From Bacillota bacterium (GTDB taxonomy: Bacteria > Bacillota > UBA4882 > UBA8346), in NCBI GenBank assembly GCA_023436305.1, contig JAEZJQ010000065.1, positions 1-43,051 on the forward strand: a stretch of DNA of 43,051 bases. Reading direction: 5' to 3'. The notes under the pieces are model-generated. The model saw nothing but the letters and a program-made list of their open reading frames with translations, ran no database searches and was not told the origin of the DNA. Shown in pieces: positions 24,824-33,972 of this stretch. Position numbers and translations under genes: made by a program. Numbering within the stretch: position 1 is the stretch's first letter; each line of letters opens with the position of its first letter.

Positions 24824-27430
24824 TTACTTAACTGCCGTTAACACTGCTTTCAACTGAATATCCGCCGAGGATTTTCCAACCATAACGCTATACATCCCCG
24901 GTTCCACGGTAAAGGCGTTCTTGGAGACATCCCAATAGGCCAATTCGCTGGCGGGCAAGGTGAAGGTCACGGTCCGGGTTTGTCCGGGGGTGAGGTTGAT
25001 CCGTTGGAACCCTTTCAGCTCTTTAATTGGGCGTTTTACGCTGGATTGCAGGGCTTTGACATACAACTGAACCACTTCGTCACTGGTCCTGGTTCCGGTA
25101 TTCTTCACATCCACGCTGACAGTCACCTGGCCGCCGGTCTTAATGCTGGCGGCGCTTAACTTTAATTTGCTATATTGGAAAGTGGTATAGGTTAAGCCGT
25201 AGCCGAAGGGGTACAACGGAGTACCGTCAAAATACATATAGGTCCGTTTGCCGTTGATAATGTCGAAATCGGTGATGGCCGGTAACTGATTGACCGAAGC
25301 ATACCAGGTGGCATTCAACCGGCCGGCGGGGGCGTAATCACCGAACAGGGCGTCGGCAATGGCGGTGCCTTCCTCCTGGCCGCCGTGGGATGAATACAGG
25401 ATGGCTTTCACGTTGGGGATGCTCTGAATGGAACCGATGGCCATGGGGTAGCTGGATACCAACACCACAATAGTATTGGGGTTCACGGCGGCCACTTTTC
25501 GGATTAGTTGCTCCTGGGCGGGGGGGAGAATGATGTCCTGGCGGTCCAGGGTTTCCCGGCTGTTTAACAAGGGTTCATCGCCGACAACCACGATGGCGGC
25601 ATCAGCGCCCCAGGCGGTTCTTGCGGCGTCATTCAAACCATTAACCAATACTGTGGGCTGGAATTTTTCGGTGACTCCGACTTGACTTTGGGTGGAATTC
25701 AGGTTATAGGGGGCAGCGGCGTCAACGGATACGTATTTGCCGCCTGCCAGCCCGGTATCCCAGTGGGATACTTGATAATTATAGAGGGCATAAGTACCAT
25801 CGGTCTGGAGTTCATAATTAAAGTTCTGGTAGGTGAACCATTCCTGGGCACCCACATAATCTTGCTGTACACCCGGGGCATTGGCGGTGTTAAGTACCTG
25901 ACTGCTCCAATTGCCGTTGCCGGTGAGATATTTATCATTGGCATGAGAACGGAACAGGTATTGGTTCCATCCGAAATCATAAAGATCGAAGGTTTCGTTA
26001 GCGCCAATGGTTATGGCGCTGGCGGTTAACTGGCCACCGCCGGTGGGAGCGGATACATACTGGAAGTTGGTTAATGATTTCAGCGCGATTTGATCTACCC
26101 CTCTGGAGAATGCGATCTTATCGGCGGCGATTTTACCCTGGATTCCGTTCAATATGCTCTTGGTATAGGGGAACGGAGCCGAGTAGAAATCCGTCAGAAC
26201 TTGGTCGGCCAAGGGGCCGATGACGGCGATCTTCCGGATGCAATTTTTGCCGAGCGGCAAGGTCCGGTTGGAGTTCTTCAGGAGCACCAGTTGCTCCCGG
26301 GCCGCTTTCAGGGCAAGGGTGGCGTGATCGGGGGCGCAGATTTCCTCCGTTCCCATATTTCCATAAGGGCCGCCGGTAACATCAAACTCACCGGTGTGAA
26401 ATCTTACACGCAGGATATTTTTTACCCCATTATCAATATCGGTCATGGTAAGTAATCCTTGGGATAAAGCGGACTTGATATAGCCAATGACATTGGTGTT
26501 ATTGCTATCGTCCTGGGTCATACTGTCAATCCCGGCCTTGATCATCCCAGCGTAGGACTGGGTGGTATCGGGATAATATTGTTGTGATCCGGTCAGATTG
26601 CTTGGAGCCCAAGCGTCGGTGACCACAAAGAAATCTTTTCCTTTGGCCCATTGGCCTTTGACCAGATTATTGATCTCCGGGTCCACGGTACAGGGGATGC
26701 CATTGACCAGGTTATAAGAGGTCATCATTGACTTGGCGGCGCCGGCGACGATGGGAATTCGAAAGGATTTCAAATAATATTCATGTTTGTTCCGGGCGTC
26801 GAGAGTTACCGAAAAAGTGTCCCGGTTCGCTTCCATATTGTAAGCATAAAAGTGTTTCAGAGTGGGAATGGCTTTATAGTAAAACGGGGCATCGCCTTTG
26901 ATGCCTGAACAATACGCAATGGCTAGTTGTCCGGTTAGGTAGGGGTCTTCGCTGTAACCTTCCGAATAACGTCCCGCTCGGGGGTCTCTTTCCAGGTCGA
27001 CCACTGGCGCCCATAAGGACAAACCGTTTTTCACCGGATCTCTTTTATTGAAGCCCCGGGCTTCATCGGCGACAGCAGAACCGATCTGCTTGATCAGGTC
27101 CACATCCCAGGTGCTGCCGAAACCGGTGGCTTGCGGATAAACAGTGGCCGCGCCCAGCCAGGCGATGCCGTGTAACGCTTCGGTGCCGGTCCGGAACGGG
27201 CCTACACCCAGGCGAGGGATGGCCGGTATCCATTGATGAAAGAAGGTCAGTTTTTCATCATCGGTTAACCGGGATAACAGATCATTGGCCCGGGTTTCCA
27301 GCGGTTGAGCCGGGTCTTGGAAAGGATAGGAATATTCGGCCCAGGTTAAGCCTGAACAGAGCACGAACAGCAGAACCAGTGCGGCTGGAAGTAATGATTG
27401 AAAATAACGGCGTAACATACTTTTTTTCAT
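24824..27430 (-). CDS. secreted GH3 glycoside hydrolase (beta-glucosidase/beta-xylosidase)
   Basis: 868 residues: signal peptide (1-31), GH3 barrel (about 40-345), alpha/beta sandwich, and a C-terminal fibronectin-III-like domain (about 740-868, VSVDVKNTGTRTSDEVVQLY). The nucleophile is Asp272 in VVTDAWAP; the candidate acid/base is Glu626 in RETLDRQDI. EALHGIAWLGAATVYPQATG and WAPVVDLERDPRAGRYSEGY resemble the xylosidase-leaning branch of GH3. A region of about 125 residues (SLTNFQYVSAP to VGVTEKF, about 455-585) splits the sandwich domain and looks like a fascin-type beta-trefoil. Substrate cannot be fixed; beta-1,4-xylosides or glucosides are likely. GGAGAGG precedes ATG 27430. Confidence 0.9.
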   Translation of the reverse strand: MKKSMLRRYFQSLLPAALVLLFVLCSGLTWAEYSYPFQDPAQPLETRANDLLSRLTDDEKLTFFHQWIPAIPRLGVGPFRTGTEALHGIAWLGAATVYPQATGFGSTWDVDLIKQIGSAVADEARGFNKRDPVKNGLSLWAPVVDLERDPRAGRYSEGYSEDPYLTGQLAIAYCSGIKGDAPFYYKAIPTLKHFYAYNMEANRDTFSVTLDARNKHEYYLKSFRIPIVAGAAKSMMTSYNLVNGIPCTVDPEINNLVKGQWAKGKDFFVVTDAWAPSNLTGSQQYYPDTTQSYAGMIKAGIDSMTQDDSNNTNVIGYIKSALSQGLLTMTDIDNGVKNILRVRFHTGEFDVTGGPYGNMGTEEICAPDHATLALKAAREQLVLLKNSNRTLPLGKNCIRKIAVIGPLADQVLTDFYSAPFPYTKSILNGIQGKIAADKIAFSRGVDQIALKSLTNFQYVSAPTGGGQLTASAITIGANETFDLYDFGWNQYLFRSHANDKYLTGNGNWSSQVLNTANAPGVQQDYVGAQEWFTYQNFNYELQTDGTYALYNYQVSHWDTGLAGGKYVSVDAAAPYNLNSTQSQVGVTEKFQPTVLVNGLNDAARTAWGADAAIVVVGDEPLLNSRETLDRQDIILPPAQEQLIRKVAAVNPNTIVVLVSSYPMAIGSIQSIPNVKAILYSSHGGQEEGTAIADALFGDYAPAGRLNATWYASVNQLPAITDFDIINGKRTYMYFDGTPLYPFGYGLTYTTFQYSKLKLSAASIKTGGQVTVSVDVKNTGTRTSDEVVQLYVKALQSSVKRPIKELKGFQRINLTPGQTRTVTFTLPASELAYWDVSKNAFTVEPGMYSVMVGKSSADIQLKAVLTAVK

Positions 27431-27717
27431 GGATTCCTCTCCTTCAAAATAATTTTCGATAAATTGAATTCAGGGCTGTATCCAACGCCTTATCGGCATT
27501 AGATGGATCGTCGCGCAATTAAACCGATGCGATAAAAAATGATATTGCCGGTAATATGGGATTTGTTTGAATTAAAGTAAGGATCACCCCTTTCGAAATT
27601 AGTATATAAGCGGAAAAGACTACTTTGTTTGTAGGAAAATTATAAGAAATTGACTATGAATTCGGAATGGAATAAAGTGATGAAGATGATTCAAAAAAAT
27701 GAAGATTTAATTGTAAT
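27431..27717. other. GH3 upstream region
   Basis: 287 AT-rich bases upstream of the GH3 gene. I see no gene and no operator-like palindrome in it. Confidence 0.4.
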
Positions 27718-27758
27718 GAAAAAAATGTACGCCGGGGAGAAGATTCTCCCCGGCGTAC
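27718..27758 (-). terminator. terminator of the SIMPL gene
   Basis: GTACGCCGGGGAGAA and TTCTCCCCGGCGTAC are perfect 15 bp arms with a two-base centre; on the minus strand A and seven T follow. Confidence 0.85.
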
Positions 27759-27783
27759 AAGTCCATTTCCGGTGATAATGGGC

Positions 27784-28323
27784 TTAAATCCCGAAATTCA
27801 TTTGTACATTAGCCGTTACCTTGACACTTCCAGGTTCCAGCGGTGTATTCATATTCTCTCCGGCACGTAAAATTTCGGCTTTTTTGTAACTGTAGTCCAT
27901 TTGGTAAGGACGAACATCGATAGTCGACTCATTGATGGCAATGATCCGTTTAATTCTTGTTCCGGCAGCCCTGGCCAGGGATTCCCCCTTGGCGCGAGCC
28001 TCTTTCACCGCCTTGGCGATGGCTTGATCCCGCCATTTCCCCGGAGATTCCACCGAGAAGGAGACATTTTGCACATTATTGGCCCCGGCTTGGATGGATT
28101 GGTCGATGGCCGCTACCGCCTCCATTCCCAAAGTAACCCGGGCTATATCCGGTTTCACGATGATAAACCCTTCACCATTGACTGTGATTCCTTGACTAAT
28201 AGAGTTGGAAACCAAAACGGAACGGAAGCCACCGGACAATTGTAAGATAAAGCTGAACATAACGATGATTCCGATAGCGATTAGCATGATAATTAGATAA
28301 TTCTTTTTTTTAACGTTTTCCAT
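27784..28323 (-). CDS. SIMPL (DUF541) protein with internal deletion
   Basis: 179 residues: one membrane anchor (about 9-28), then SIMPL family blocks GITVNGEGFIIVKPDIARVT and AGANNVQNVSFSVESPGKWR, followed by AVKEARAKGESLARAAG and the C-terminal EPGSVKVTANVQMNF. SIMPL proteins are usually about 230 residues. Here VTLGMEAVA runs straight into AIDQSIQAGANNV, so about 60 residues that normally carry the first helix and a beta region are missing with no frameshift. The role of the family in bacteria is poorly known. It has its own terminator. Confidence 0.82.
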   Translation of the reverse strand: MENVKKKNYLIIMLIAIGIIVMFSFILQLSGGFRSVLVSNSISQGITVNGEGFIIVKPDIARVTLGMEAVAAIDQSIQAGANNVQNVSFSVESPGKWRDQAIAKAVKEARAKGESLARAAGTRIKRIIAINESTIDVRPYQMDYSYKKAEILRAGENMNTPLEPGSVKVTANVQMNFGI

Positions 28324-28456
28324 CTTTGACGCTCCTTTTTTGAAGTGTATTGGGATACAATGATATCCGAAAAGATTTTCTTTGATGCGATTCTAATACT
28401 ATAGACCGGTTAAATTCATTTTTATTCCGGAATATTGGAAGAGAAGTATTGCCAGG

Positions 28457-28582
28457 ATGCGGAATCAAGAACAAGGAAAAAATAGAGATCCGGATCTCTT
28501 TGGGGAATGCTTCGAAGCCAATCCGCGGGTTAAAACCACACGACTGGCAAAGATCTTACCGGTTGAAAACGGTATAATATGA
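28457..28582 (+). other. possible 41-residue ORF and 16 bp palindrome
   Basis: A frame from ATG 28457 to TGA 28580 encodes a plausible peptide (DPDLFGECFEANPRVKTTRL) but has no ribosome site. It contains the perfect palindrome AGAGATCCGGATCTCT at 28484-28499. TATAAT at 28573 may be the -10 of the GH18-like gene. The rest of 28324-28659 shows nothing. Confidence 0.25.
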
Positions 28583-28659
28583 AAGTGGTAAGAAATCGCT
28601 CCGATCCCAATCTACAACCCGGAACTCACAGCTAATTTTAACCTTTCAAGGAGTGTTCA

Positions 28660-29697
28660 TTGAAAACAAAATTCCTAATCATTATCTTTTTATTAATCGT
28701 ATTGATTTTGGTAATCGCCTTACCGCATTTAAAACCTCCTGAAAAGATAAGAATGTCAAAAGAGCCCCCCGAACATCGGCTTATGATGATGGCATTTTTT
28801 GAAAATGGCTGGGGTGGCATTTATGGTGATTCTTTCCCCGGATTTCAAGAAAATTATCAGTTCATCGATGTTCTAAGCCCGTTTTGGTACTCGTTGGATG
28901 AACAGGGGCAGATTCGGGTGAACCGAAGCCGTGCCCAAGTCCGGGCTTTGGCCGAAAGTAGAGATATCCATGTAATACCGCTGGTTACCAACTGGCAGGG
29001 AGGGTCAAGCCGGTTTTTAACCAGTGAACCAGCCCGGCGGACTTCACTGGCCAACCTCCTGAACTTGGCCCGGAATTACCAAGGGTTGAACCTGGATGTC
29101 GAATATTTGCCGGTAAGCTTCAGAGAATCGTTGGCGCTATACGTTCAAGATTTACGAGGGCTATTGGCGCGGGAGAAGAAGCAACTGTTCGTCTGTGTTT
29201 ATCCACAAGTAGATTTTCCGGAATTTCGATCCGGTCTCCATGACTATCGGGCATTATCCGCCGCTTGTGACGGTTTGATCATGATGGCTTATGATTACCA
29301 CCGTCCCGGCACTCCCGCTGGTCCGATGGCTCCGATCCATTGGGTGGAAGCCAATATCCAACACGCTCTCAAGATGGTCCCGCCAGACAAACTATGGCTG
29401 GGAATCCCGGGTTACGGTTACCGGTGGGGCGGCCAAGCTAAAACGGTGGCTATCCCGGCCTGGAAAGCGGAACGGGATGCAATGGATAAAAAGAATTCGG
29501 CGTGGGATCGGGCTTCACAAACACCATATTACATTTTTGGTGAAAATAGCGCCGGCGGAGTAGTCTGGTACGAAGATAAGCGGAGTGCCGGGGAGAAATT
29601 AAAACTGGCGCGGAAATATAAGTTAAGAGGCGTGGCACTGTGGAGACTGGGGTATGAGGTCAGGGATTTTTGGAGTCTGTTCCGGGGGAATGGATGA
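28660..29697 (+). CDS. GH18-like glycoside hydrolase
   Basis: 345 residues with an N-terminal signal anchor (about 3-23). The barrel resembles YaaH/SleL-type GH18 enzymes acting on cell-wall or spore-cortex N-acetylglucosamine polymers. Marks are FIDVLSPFWYSLDEQGQI, VIPLVTNWQGG, the active-site strand YQGLNLDVEYLP and DGLIMMAYDYHRPGTPAGPM, then KLWLGIPGYGYRW and a terminal RGVALWRLGYE. The DxxDxDxE motif keeps the last Asp and the catalytic Glu (LDVE). TTG 28660 follows AAGGAG by six bases. No SPOR or LysM domain is attached, so the precise target is open. Confidence 0.85.
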   Translation: MKTKFLIIIFLLIVLILVIALPHLKPPEKIRMSKEPPEHRLMMMAFFENGWGGIYGDSFPGFQENYQFIDVLSPFWYSLDEQGQIRVNRSRAQVRALAESRDIHVIPLVTNWQGGSSRFLTSEPARRTSLANLLNLARNYQGLNLDVEYLPVSFRESLALYVQDLRGLLAREKKQLFVCVYPQVDFPEFRSGLHDYRALSAACDGLIMMAYDYHRPGTPAGPMAPIHWVEANIQHALKMVPPDKLWLGIPGYGYRWGGQAKTVAIPAWKAERDAMDKKNSAWDRASQTPYYIFGENSAGGVVWYEDKRSAGEKLKLARKYKLRGVALWRLGYEVRDFWSLFRGNG

Positions 29698-29878
29698 ACG
29701 CTTTGAATGCAGTAAATGATTCCGGATTTTAAATTGGGACTATCTTACCAAAATGTTATCTTTATTTATCAGAATTTCTTGCATCGAGCAGGACAATTTG
29801 ATATGAGGTAGAATTAATATATTTCAGAATATTTCCGGTTGTACAGACAAATTAATTCAACAGTTTTATATCAATAAT
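29698..29878. other. intergenic, nothing recognised
   Basis: AT-rich spacer between the GH18-like gene and the MITE copy. No hairpin terminator is obvious after the GH18-like stop. Confidence 0.4.
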
Positions 29879-29986
29879 CTAGGAGCCTGTGTGGATAATC
29901 GATTTTCGAAGCATACAGCATACTTAGTATCGAGTGATATATCTTAATACAACATATAATGAACTGTACAAGGTATTGAAACACAT
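29879..29986 (+). mobile_element. MITE copy 1, right end lost
   Basis: From CTAGGAGCCTGTG through GATAATCGATTTTCG, AGTATCGAGTGATAT and AATACAACATATA to TATTGAAA it aligns with the reverse complement of the element at 33704-33820. The right terminal repeat is missing; the next bases are the operator-like palindrome at 29993. Confidence 0.7.
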
Positions 29987-29992
29987 TTTCCC

Positions 29993-30004
29993 GGGAACGC
30001 TCCC
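29993..30004. promoter_or_regulatory. LacI-type operator candidate 1
   Basis: GGGAACGCTCCC differs at one position from the perfect palindrome at 30122-30133. The central CG and 6 bp arms are the form used by LacI-family regulators. It lies upstream of the CBM3-CE15 gene. Confidence 0.5.
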
Positions 30005-30121
30005 GTTATCGGTATTTTAATATTCACAACTATAATCTTAATATTAAGGCATAACCTTGAATAGGGGCAAAAAGATTATCAATCAATCCGCTTTTAATGT
30101 GGATAAAATATTTAAAAATTC

Positions 30122-30133
30122 GGGAACGTTCCC
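30122..30133. promoter_or_regulatory. LacI-type operator candidate 2
   Basis: GGGAACGTTCCC, a perfect 12 bp palindrome with a CG centre, 129 bases after candidate 1 and about 200 bases before the CBM3-CE15 start. Two spaced sites would allow looping. No LacI-family gene is in the window. Confidence 0.55.
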
Positions 30134-30335
30134 AAGAGGGGGGTGGATGACATGGTTTAGCCCAAAAGCAACCCATTTCTTATAAGAGTCCTGGTTTTTA
30201 CAGCGACTGGATGTGATTCCATTACCCACAAATTATTCAATGACTATCCGGTTGGCTCGGCTAATGTAGAAATGATGAAAAACACAAACATTTATTCTAA
30301 ATCAGGTGAACGTTACGAAAGGGGAGAAGAGTGTT

Positions 30336-32189
30336 TTGAAACGAAACGTTATATTTTTATTAATCATGACGCTGTTATTGATTTCAGCCATATCGGTTAT
30401 TAATAATTCATACGCAGCGGGAGATGTGAAAGTCCAGATGTTTAATTCAAATACCGCCGCCACTACGAATTCGATTAGTCCGAGAATTAAACTGATCAAT
30501 CAGAGTTCCTCGGCCATCAGCCTGTCCAATGTGACTGTCCGGTACTATTATACCGTTGATGGGGATAAAGCGCAAAGTCACTGGTGCGATTATGCGGCTA
30601 TCACCAGCCCGGGCCATACCGCCATCACTTCCAATGTCACGGGCAAGTTTGTTAAAATGAGTACCACAGTAACCGGTGCGGACTATTATTTGGAGATCGG
30701 TTTTACAAGTGGAGCGGGCAGTCTGGCGGCCGGCGGTACCGTCGAAATCCAATCCCGGTTTGCCAAAACCGATTGGACCAATTATACTCAAACCGGTGAC
30801 TATTCATTTAACCCCTCAGCCACCAATTATGCCGATACAACCAAAGTAACGGCATATGTTTCAGGAATCCTGCAATGGGGAACCGAACCGGGGGGAAGCA
30901 CATCAGCGCCCACGGCCGCGCCTACACCAACGATAACAATCGTCACGCCCACGCCGGTAATAACAACAACTCCTACATTTGGAACAACAGCAACGCCTAC
31001 CCCTGTGAGAACGGCAACGCCGACGCCAACCCAGGTAACTCCCCCACCGGTGACTCCCACACCGGGGACTATCGTAATACCTCCATACTCATCTCTGCCG
31101 ACAATTACCAGACTGCCTGATCCATTCAAGTTTATGGACGGCACACGCATGACCCGGAAGGATCAATGGGGGCAACGCCGCGCGGAAATAAGCGCCCTGG
31201 CCCAGGCTTTTGAGTATGGCACCAAACCTCCGGTACCGGCCAATGTTACGGGTTCATACAGCAGCAACCGAATCACGGTCAATGTCACTGAAGTCGGCAA
31301 ATCAATATCCTTTTCATGCTCAATCACGTATCCGAGTACAGGGCAAGCTCCTTATCCCGCGATCATCGGAGTCGGGGGTTCCAATCTTAACAATTCCTTA
31401 ATAACCAGTTTAGGAGTTGCCGTCATTAGTTTTCCCAATAACGAAATCGCAGATCAGGTAAATACCGGTTCGCGGGGGCAAGGGAAGTTCTACACTATCT
31501 ATGGCAGTAACCATTCCGCGGGAGCATTGATAGCGTGGGCATGGGGCGTGGACTGTCTGATCACCGCTCTTGAAAAGACTCCAGCCGCCAATATAGATCC
31601 CAAACGGCTCGGTGTAACCGGTTGTTCCCGGAATGGGAAGGGCGCCCTCGCTTGCGGCGCGTTCTGCGAGCGGATTGTGCTTACCATACCCCAGGAATCC
31701 GGTTCCGGTGGAGCGGCAAGCTGGCGTGTTTCCGATGCCCAGAGACAATCGGGTCAGAATGTCCAGACTCTGTCCCAGATCGTCACCGAGAATTGCTGGT
31801 TTACATCTTCATTTTCACAATTCAGCAATACAGCCACGAAACTCCCGTTTGACCATCATTCCATCGAAGCGTTGTGCGCGCCGCGCGCACTCCTGGTAAT
31901 CGAGAATACCTCGATGGAATGGCTGGGGAACCTCAGTACCTGGACTACGGGGAACGTTGCCCATATGGTATGGGAAGCCCTCGGTGTACCGGATAAGATG
32001 GGCTTTTCCCAGGTCGGTCATAGCGATCACTGCGGTTTCCCGTCTTCACAGCAACCTGAATTAACAGCCTATATCCAGAAATTCCTGATAGGAAACGGTA
32101 GTGGCAATACAACCATCATGAAAACAGACGGCGGCCTTAATTTTGATAAAGCAAAATGGGTTGACTGGACGGTTCCCGCATTACAGTAA
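30336..32189 (+). CDS. CBM3-CE15 glucuronoyl esterase
   Basis: 617 residues: signal peptide (about 1-30, ending NNSYAAGD), CBM3 (about 31-185, ending LQWGTEP), a Pro/Thr linker, and a CE15 esterase (about 245-600). CE15 enzymes cut ester bonds between 4-O-methylglucuronic acid of xylan and lignin. The nucleophile is Ser431 in GCSRNGKGA, the acid is Glu454 in IPQESGSGG, and the His lies in VGHSDHCGFP (His562/His565). Ser and Glu are 23 residues apart, as in fungal CE15. TTG 30336 is chosen because GGGGAG lies nine bases upstream; the upstream GTG 30306 has none. The CBM3 should place it on cellulose. LacI-type palindromes precede it. Confidence 0.93.
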   Translation: MKRNVIFLLIMTLLLISAISVINNSYAAGDVKVQMFNSNTAATTNSISPRIKLINQSSSAISLSNVTVRYYYTVDGDKAQSHWCDYAAITSPGHTAITSNVTGKFVKMSTTVTGADYYLEIGFTSGAGSLAAGGTVEIQSRFAKTDWTNYTQTGDYSFNPSATNYADTTKVTAYVSGILQWGTEPGGSTSAPTAAPTPTITIVTPTPVITTTPTFGTTATPTPVRTATPTPTQVTPPPVTPTPGTIVIPPYSSLPTITRLPDPFKFMDGTRMTRKDQWGQRRAEISALAQAFEYGTKPPVPANVTGSYSSNRITVNVTEVGKSISFSCSITYPSTGQAPYPAIIGVGGSNLNNSLITSLGVAVISFPNNEIADQVNTGSRGQGKFYTIYGSNHSAGALIAWAWGVDCLITALEKTPAANIDPKRLGVTGCSRNGKGALACGAFCERIVLTIPQESGSGGAASWRVSDAQRQSGQNVQTLSQIVTENCWFTSSFSQFSNTATKLPFDHHSIEALCAPRALLVIENTSMEWLGNLSTWTTGNVAHMVWEALGVPDKMGFSQVGHSDHCGFPSSQQPELTAYIQKFLIGNGSGNTTIMKTDGGLNFDKAKWVDWTVPALQ

Positions 32190-32205
32190 AATACTCAACA
32201 ATAAT

Positions 32206-32230
32206 CCTCCACCCGTAAATCGGGTGGAGG
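32206..32230 (+). terminator. hairpin after the CE15 gene
   Basis: CCTCCACCCG-TAAAT-CGGGTGGAGG, a perfect 10 bp stem 17 bases past the stop. No T run follows directly, so it may stabilise the 3' end or pause transcription before the SGNH gene. Confidence 0.55.
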
Positions 32231-32329
32231 ACCCCTCGTTTGTTGGACGGGTTGTTCCCTATTAGCACTCTCAATTCCTTGGATGGATAATTTGTATTTT
32301 TACAAAGTACAATTGTTAGGAGGATGAAC

Positions 32330-33628
32330 ATGAAAAAAAACTGGTTAATCGTATGTATGCTCGGCTTGGTGCTGTTAGCATTCCCGTTGGCTACCCAGGC
32401 TAATTTCTTTCCCATGGAGAAGGGCGCCCATTGGGTGGGTACATGGGTATCAATGCCGCAACTGACAGAGCCCAACAACATGCCCCCCGCGCCGTTTACG
32501 CAGCCTTCGCTGGTGTTTCAGGATACCACGCTCCGGCAGACCATCCATGTTACCATCGGCGGAAAAGTTTTACGGGTGAGGTTTTCCAATGCTTTTGGAG
32601 ACACCGCGCTCACGATAACTAAAGCGAATATCGCTCTCCCCGCTGGTGGTGGGGTCGGAGGCAGTGCGATCCTTCCGGATACCGTCAAAGCACTGACTTT
32701 TCACGGGCGGGAATCTGTAACCATTCCGGCTGGAGCTCAAATGGTTTCCGATCCATTACGATTCGATCTGGTTCCGCAGTCGAATCTGGCGGTGACAATT
32801 TACACTGCAAAAGGTCAACCGTCAAATAACATCACCTCCCATCCTGGTTCCAGGACAACATCATATATGATTCCCGGAGATCAAGTATCGGGTCCTGATC
32901 TTCCCGGCGCAACCGGTGTTAATCACTGGTATTTTCTAAGCTGTGTCGAAGTATTGGCTGAGAGCAAATCCGCCGCGGTTATTATGCTTGGGGATTCGCT
33001 TGCCGACGGAAGGGGCTCGACCACGAACGGGAATGATCGATGGCCGGACCAGTTGTCCAAAAGGTTGCAGGAACACCGGATTACTTCGCATATTGCAGTA
33101 TTGAACCAGGCGGCCGGTGGAAACCGGGTTTTGAATGACGGACTAGGGCCGAATGCGCTGGCGCGGTTGGATCGCGATGTCCTGGCACAAAGTGGCGCCC
33201 GTTGGTTGATAGTTTTTGAAGGTATCAACGACATCGGAACCGCGGCGGCAACGGCGGAAGACCAAAATCAAATTGCTGAAGATCTCATCGCAGCTTACGA
33301 CCAGATTATCACTCGCGCCCATGCTCAAAATATCCTGGTTTATGGAGCGACGTTAACGCCTTTCCAAGGATCATTTTATGTTGATGATACAGGTTTCAGG
33401 GAAGCTGCCCGCCAGAAGGTCAACAGTTGGATTCGGACCAGCGGCAGGTTTGATGGAGTAATCGATTTTGAAAAGGCAGTGCGCGATCCGGCCAACCCCA
33501 CGTATATTTTAGCCGTATATGATACCGGGGATCATCTGCATTTAAACCCCAGCGGGTACAAAGCCCTGGCCGACGCAGTTCCCGCGGAGATCTTTTTTAA
33601 TCAGTCTTGTTTGTGGTTCTTACCTTAA
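32330..33628 (+). CDS. secreted SGNH/GDSL esterase
   Basis: 432 residues with a signal peptide (1-25). An N-terminal beta-rich domain (about 30-205, WVGTWVSMPQL, then RQTIHVTIGGKVLRVRFSN) precedes an SGNH hydrolase domain. Block I is IMLGDSLADG with Ser223, block III is FEGINDIG (Asn), and block V is DHLHLNPSGY (Asp and His). This is the arrangement of XynE-like SGNH enzymes, usually acetyl-xylan or related esterases. ATG 32330 follows TAGGAGG. It is 140 bases after CE15 on the same strand and may be read with it; both act on decorated xylan. Confidence 0.9.
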   Translation: MKKNWLIVCMLGLVLLAFPLATQANFFPMEKGAHWVGTWVSMPQLTEPNNMPPAPFTQPSLVFQDTTLRQTIHVTIGGKVLRVRFSNAFGDTALTITKANIALPAGGGVGGSAILPDTVKALTFHGRESVTIPAGAQMVSDPLRFDLVPQSNLAVTIYTAKGQPSNNITSHPGSRTTSYMIPGDQVSGPDLPGATGVNHWYFLSCVEVLAESKSAAVIMLGDSLADGRGSTTNGNDRWPDQLSKRLQEHRITSHIAVLNQAAGGNRVLNDGLGPNALARLDRDVLAQSGARWLIVFEGINDIGTAAATAEDQNQIAEDLIAAYDQIITRAHAQNILVYGATLTPFQGSFYVDDTGFREAARQKVNSWIRTSGRFDGVIDFEKAVRDPANPTYILAVYDTGDHLHLNPSGYKALADAVPAEIFFNQSCLWFLP

Positions 33629-33703
33629 CAATATTATAAACTAAAGCCCTACTTTAATAGGTATTGTCGTAAATGACAATTGTTCAATTGAAGCTTCACT
33701 TCA

Positions 33704-33820
33704 CTAGGAGCCTGTGCGAGTAACACTTTTCAATAGCTTAATACCACTATATGTTGTATTAGAATATGTCACTCGATACTAGATATGCATAGAAAATCGA
33801 TTATTCGCACAGACTCCTAG
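33704..33820. mobile_element. MITE copy 2, complete, 117 bp
   Basis: Terminal inverted repeats CTAGGAGCCTGTGCGAGTAA and, in reverse complement, CTAGGAGTCTGTGCGAATAA agree at 18 of 20 positions. A TA at each edge fits a TA target duplication as made by IS630/Tc1-mariner transposases. No coding capacity. A second copy, inverted relative to this one, lies at 29879-29986. Confidence 0.78.
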
Positions 33821-33972
33821 GTATCATAAACGAAGAAGATATGCATTTGTGGTTTCACAATATATTGTATATCTTCTCTTATTCAATGTTCTTTCGACGG
33901 CCTCAGGAAATGACGCCGGATATTAAAGAATAATTGGTCTTTAGTAAACTTGTCAAAAAGGATCTGATTTCC

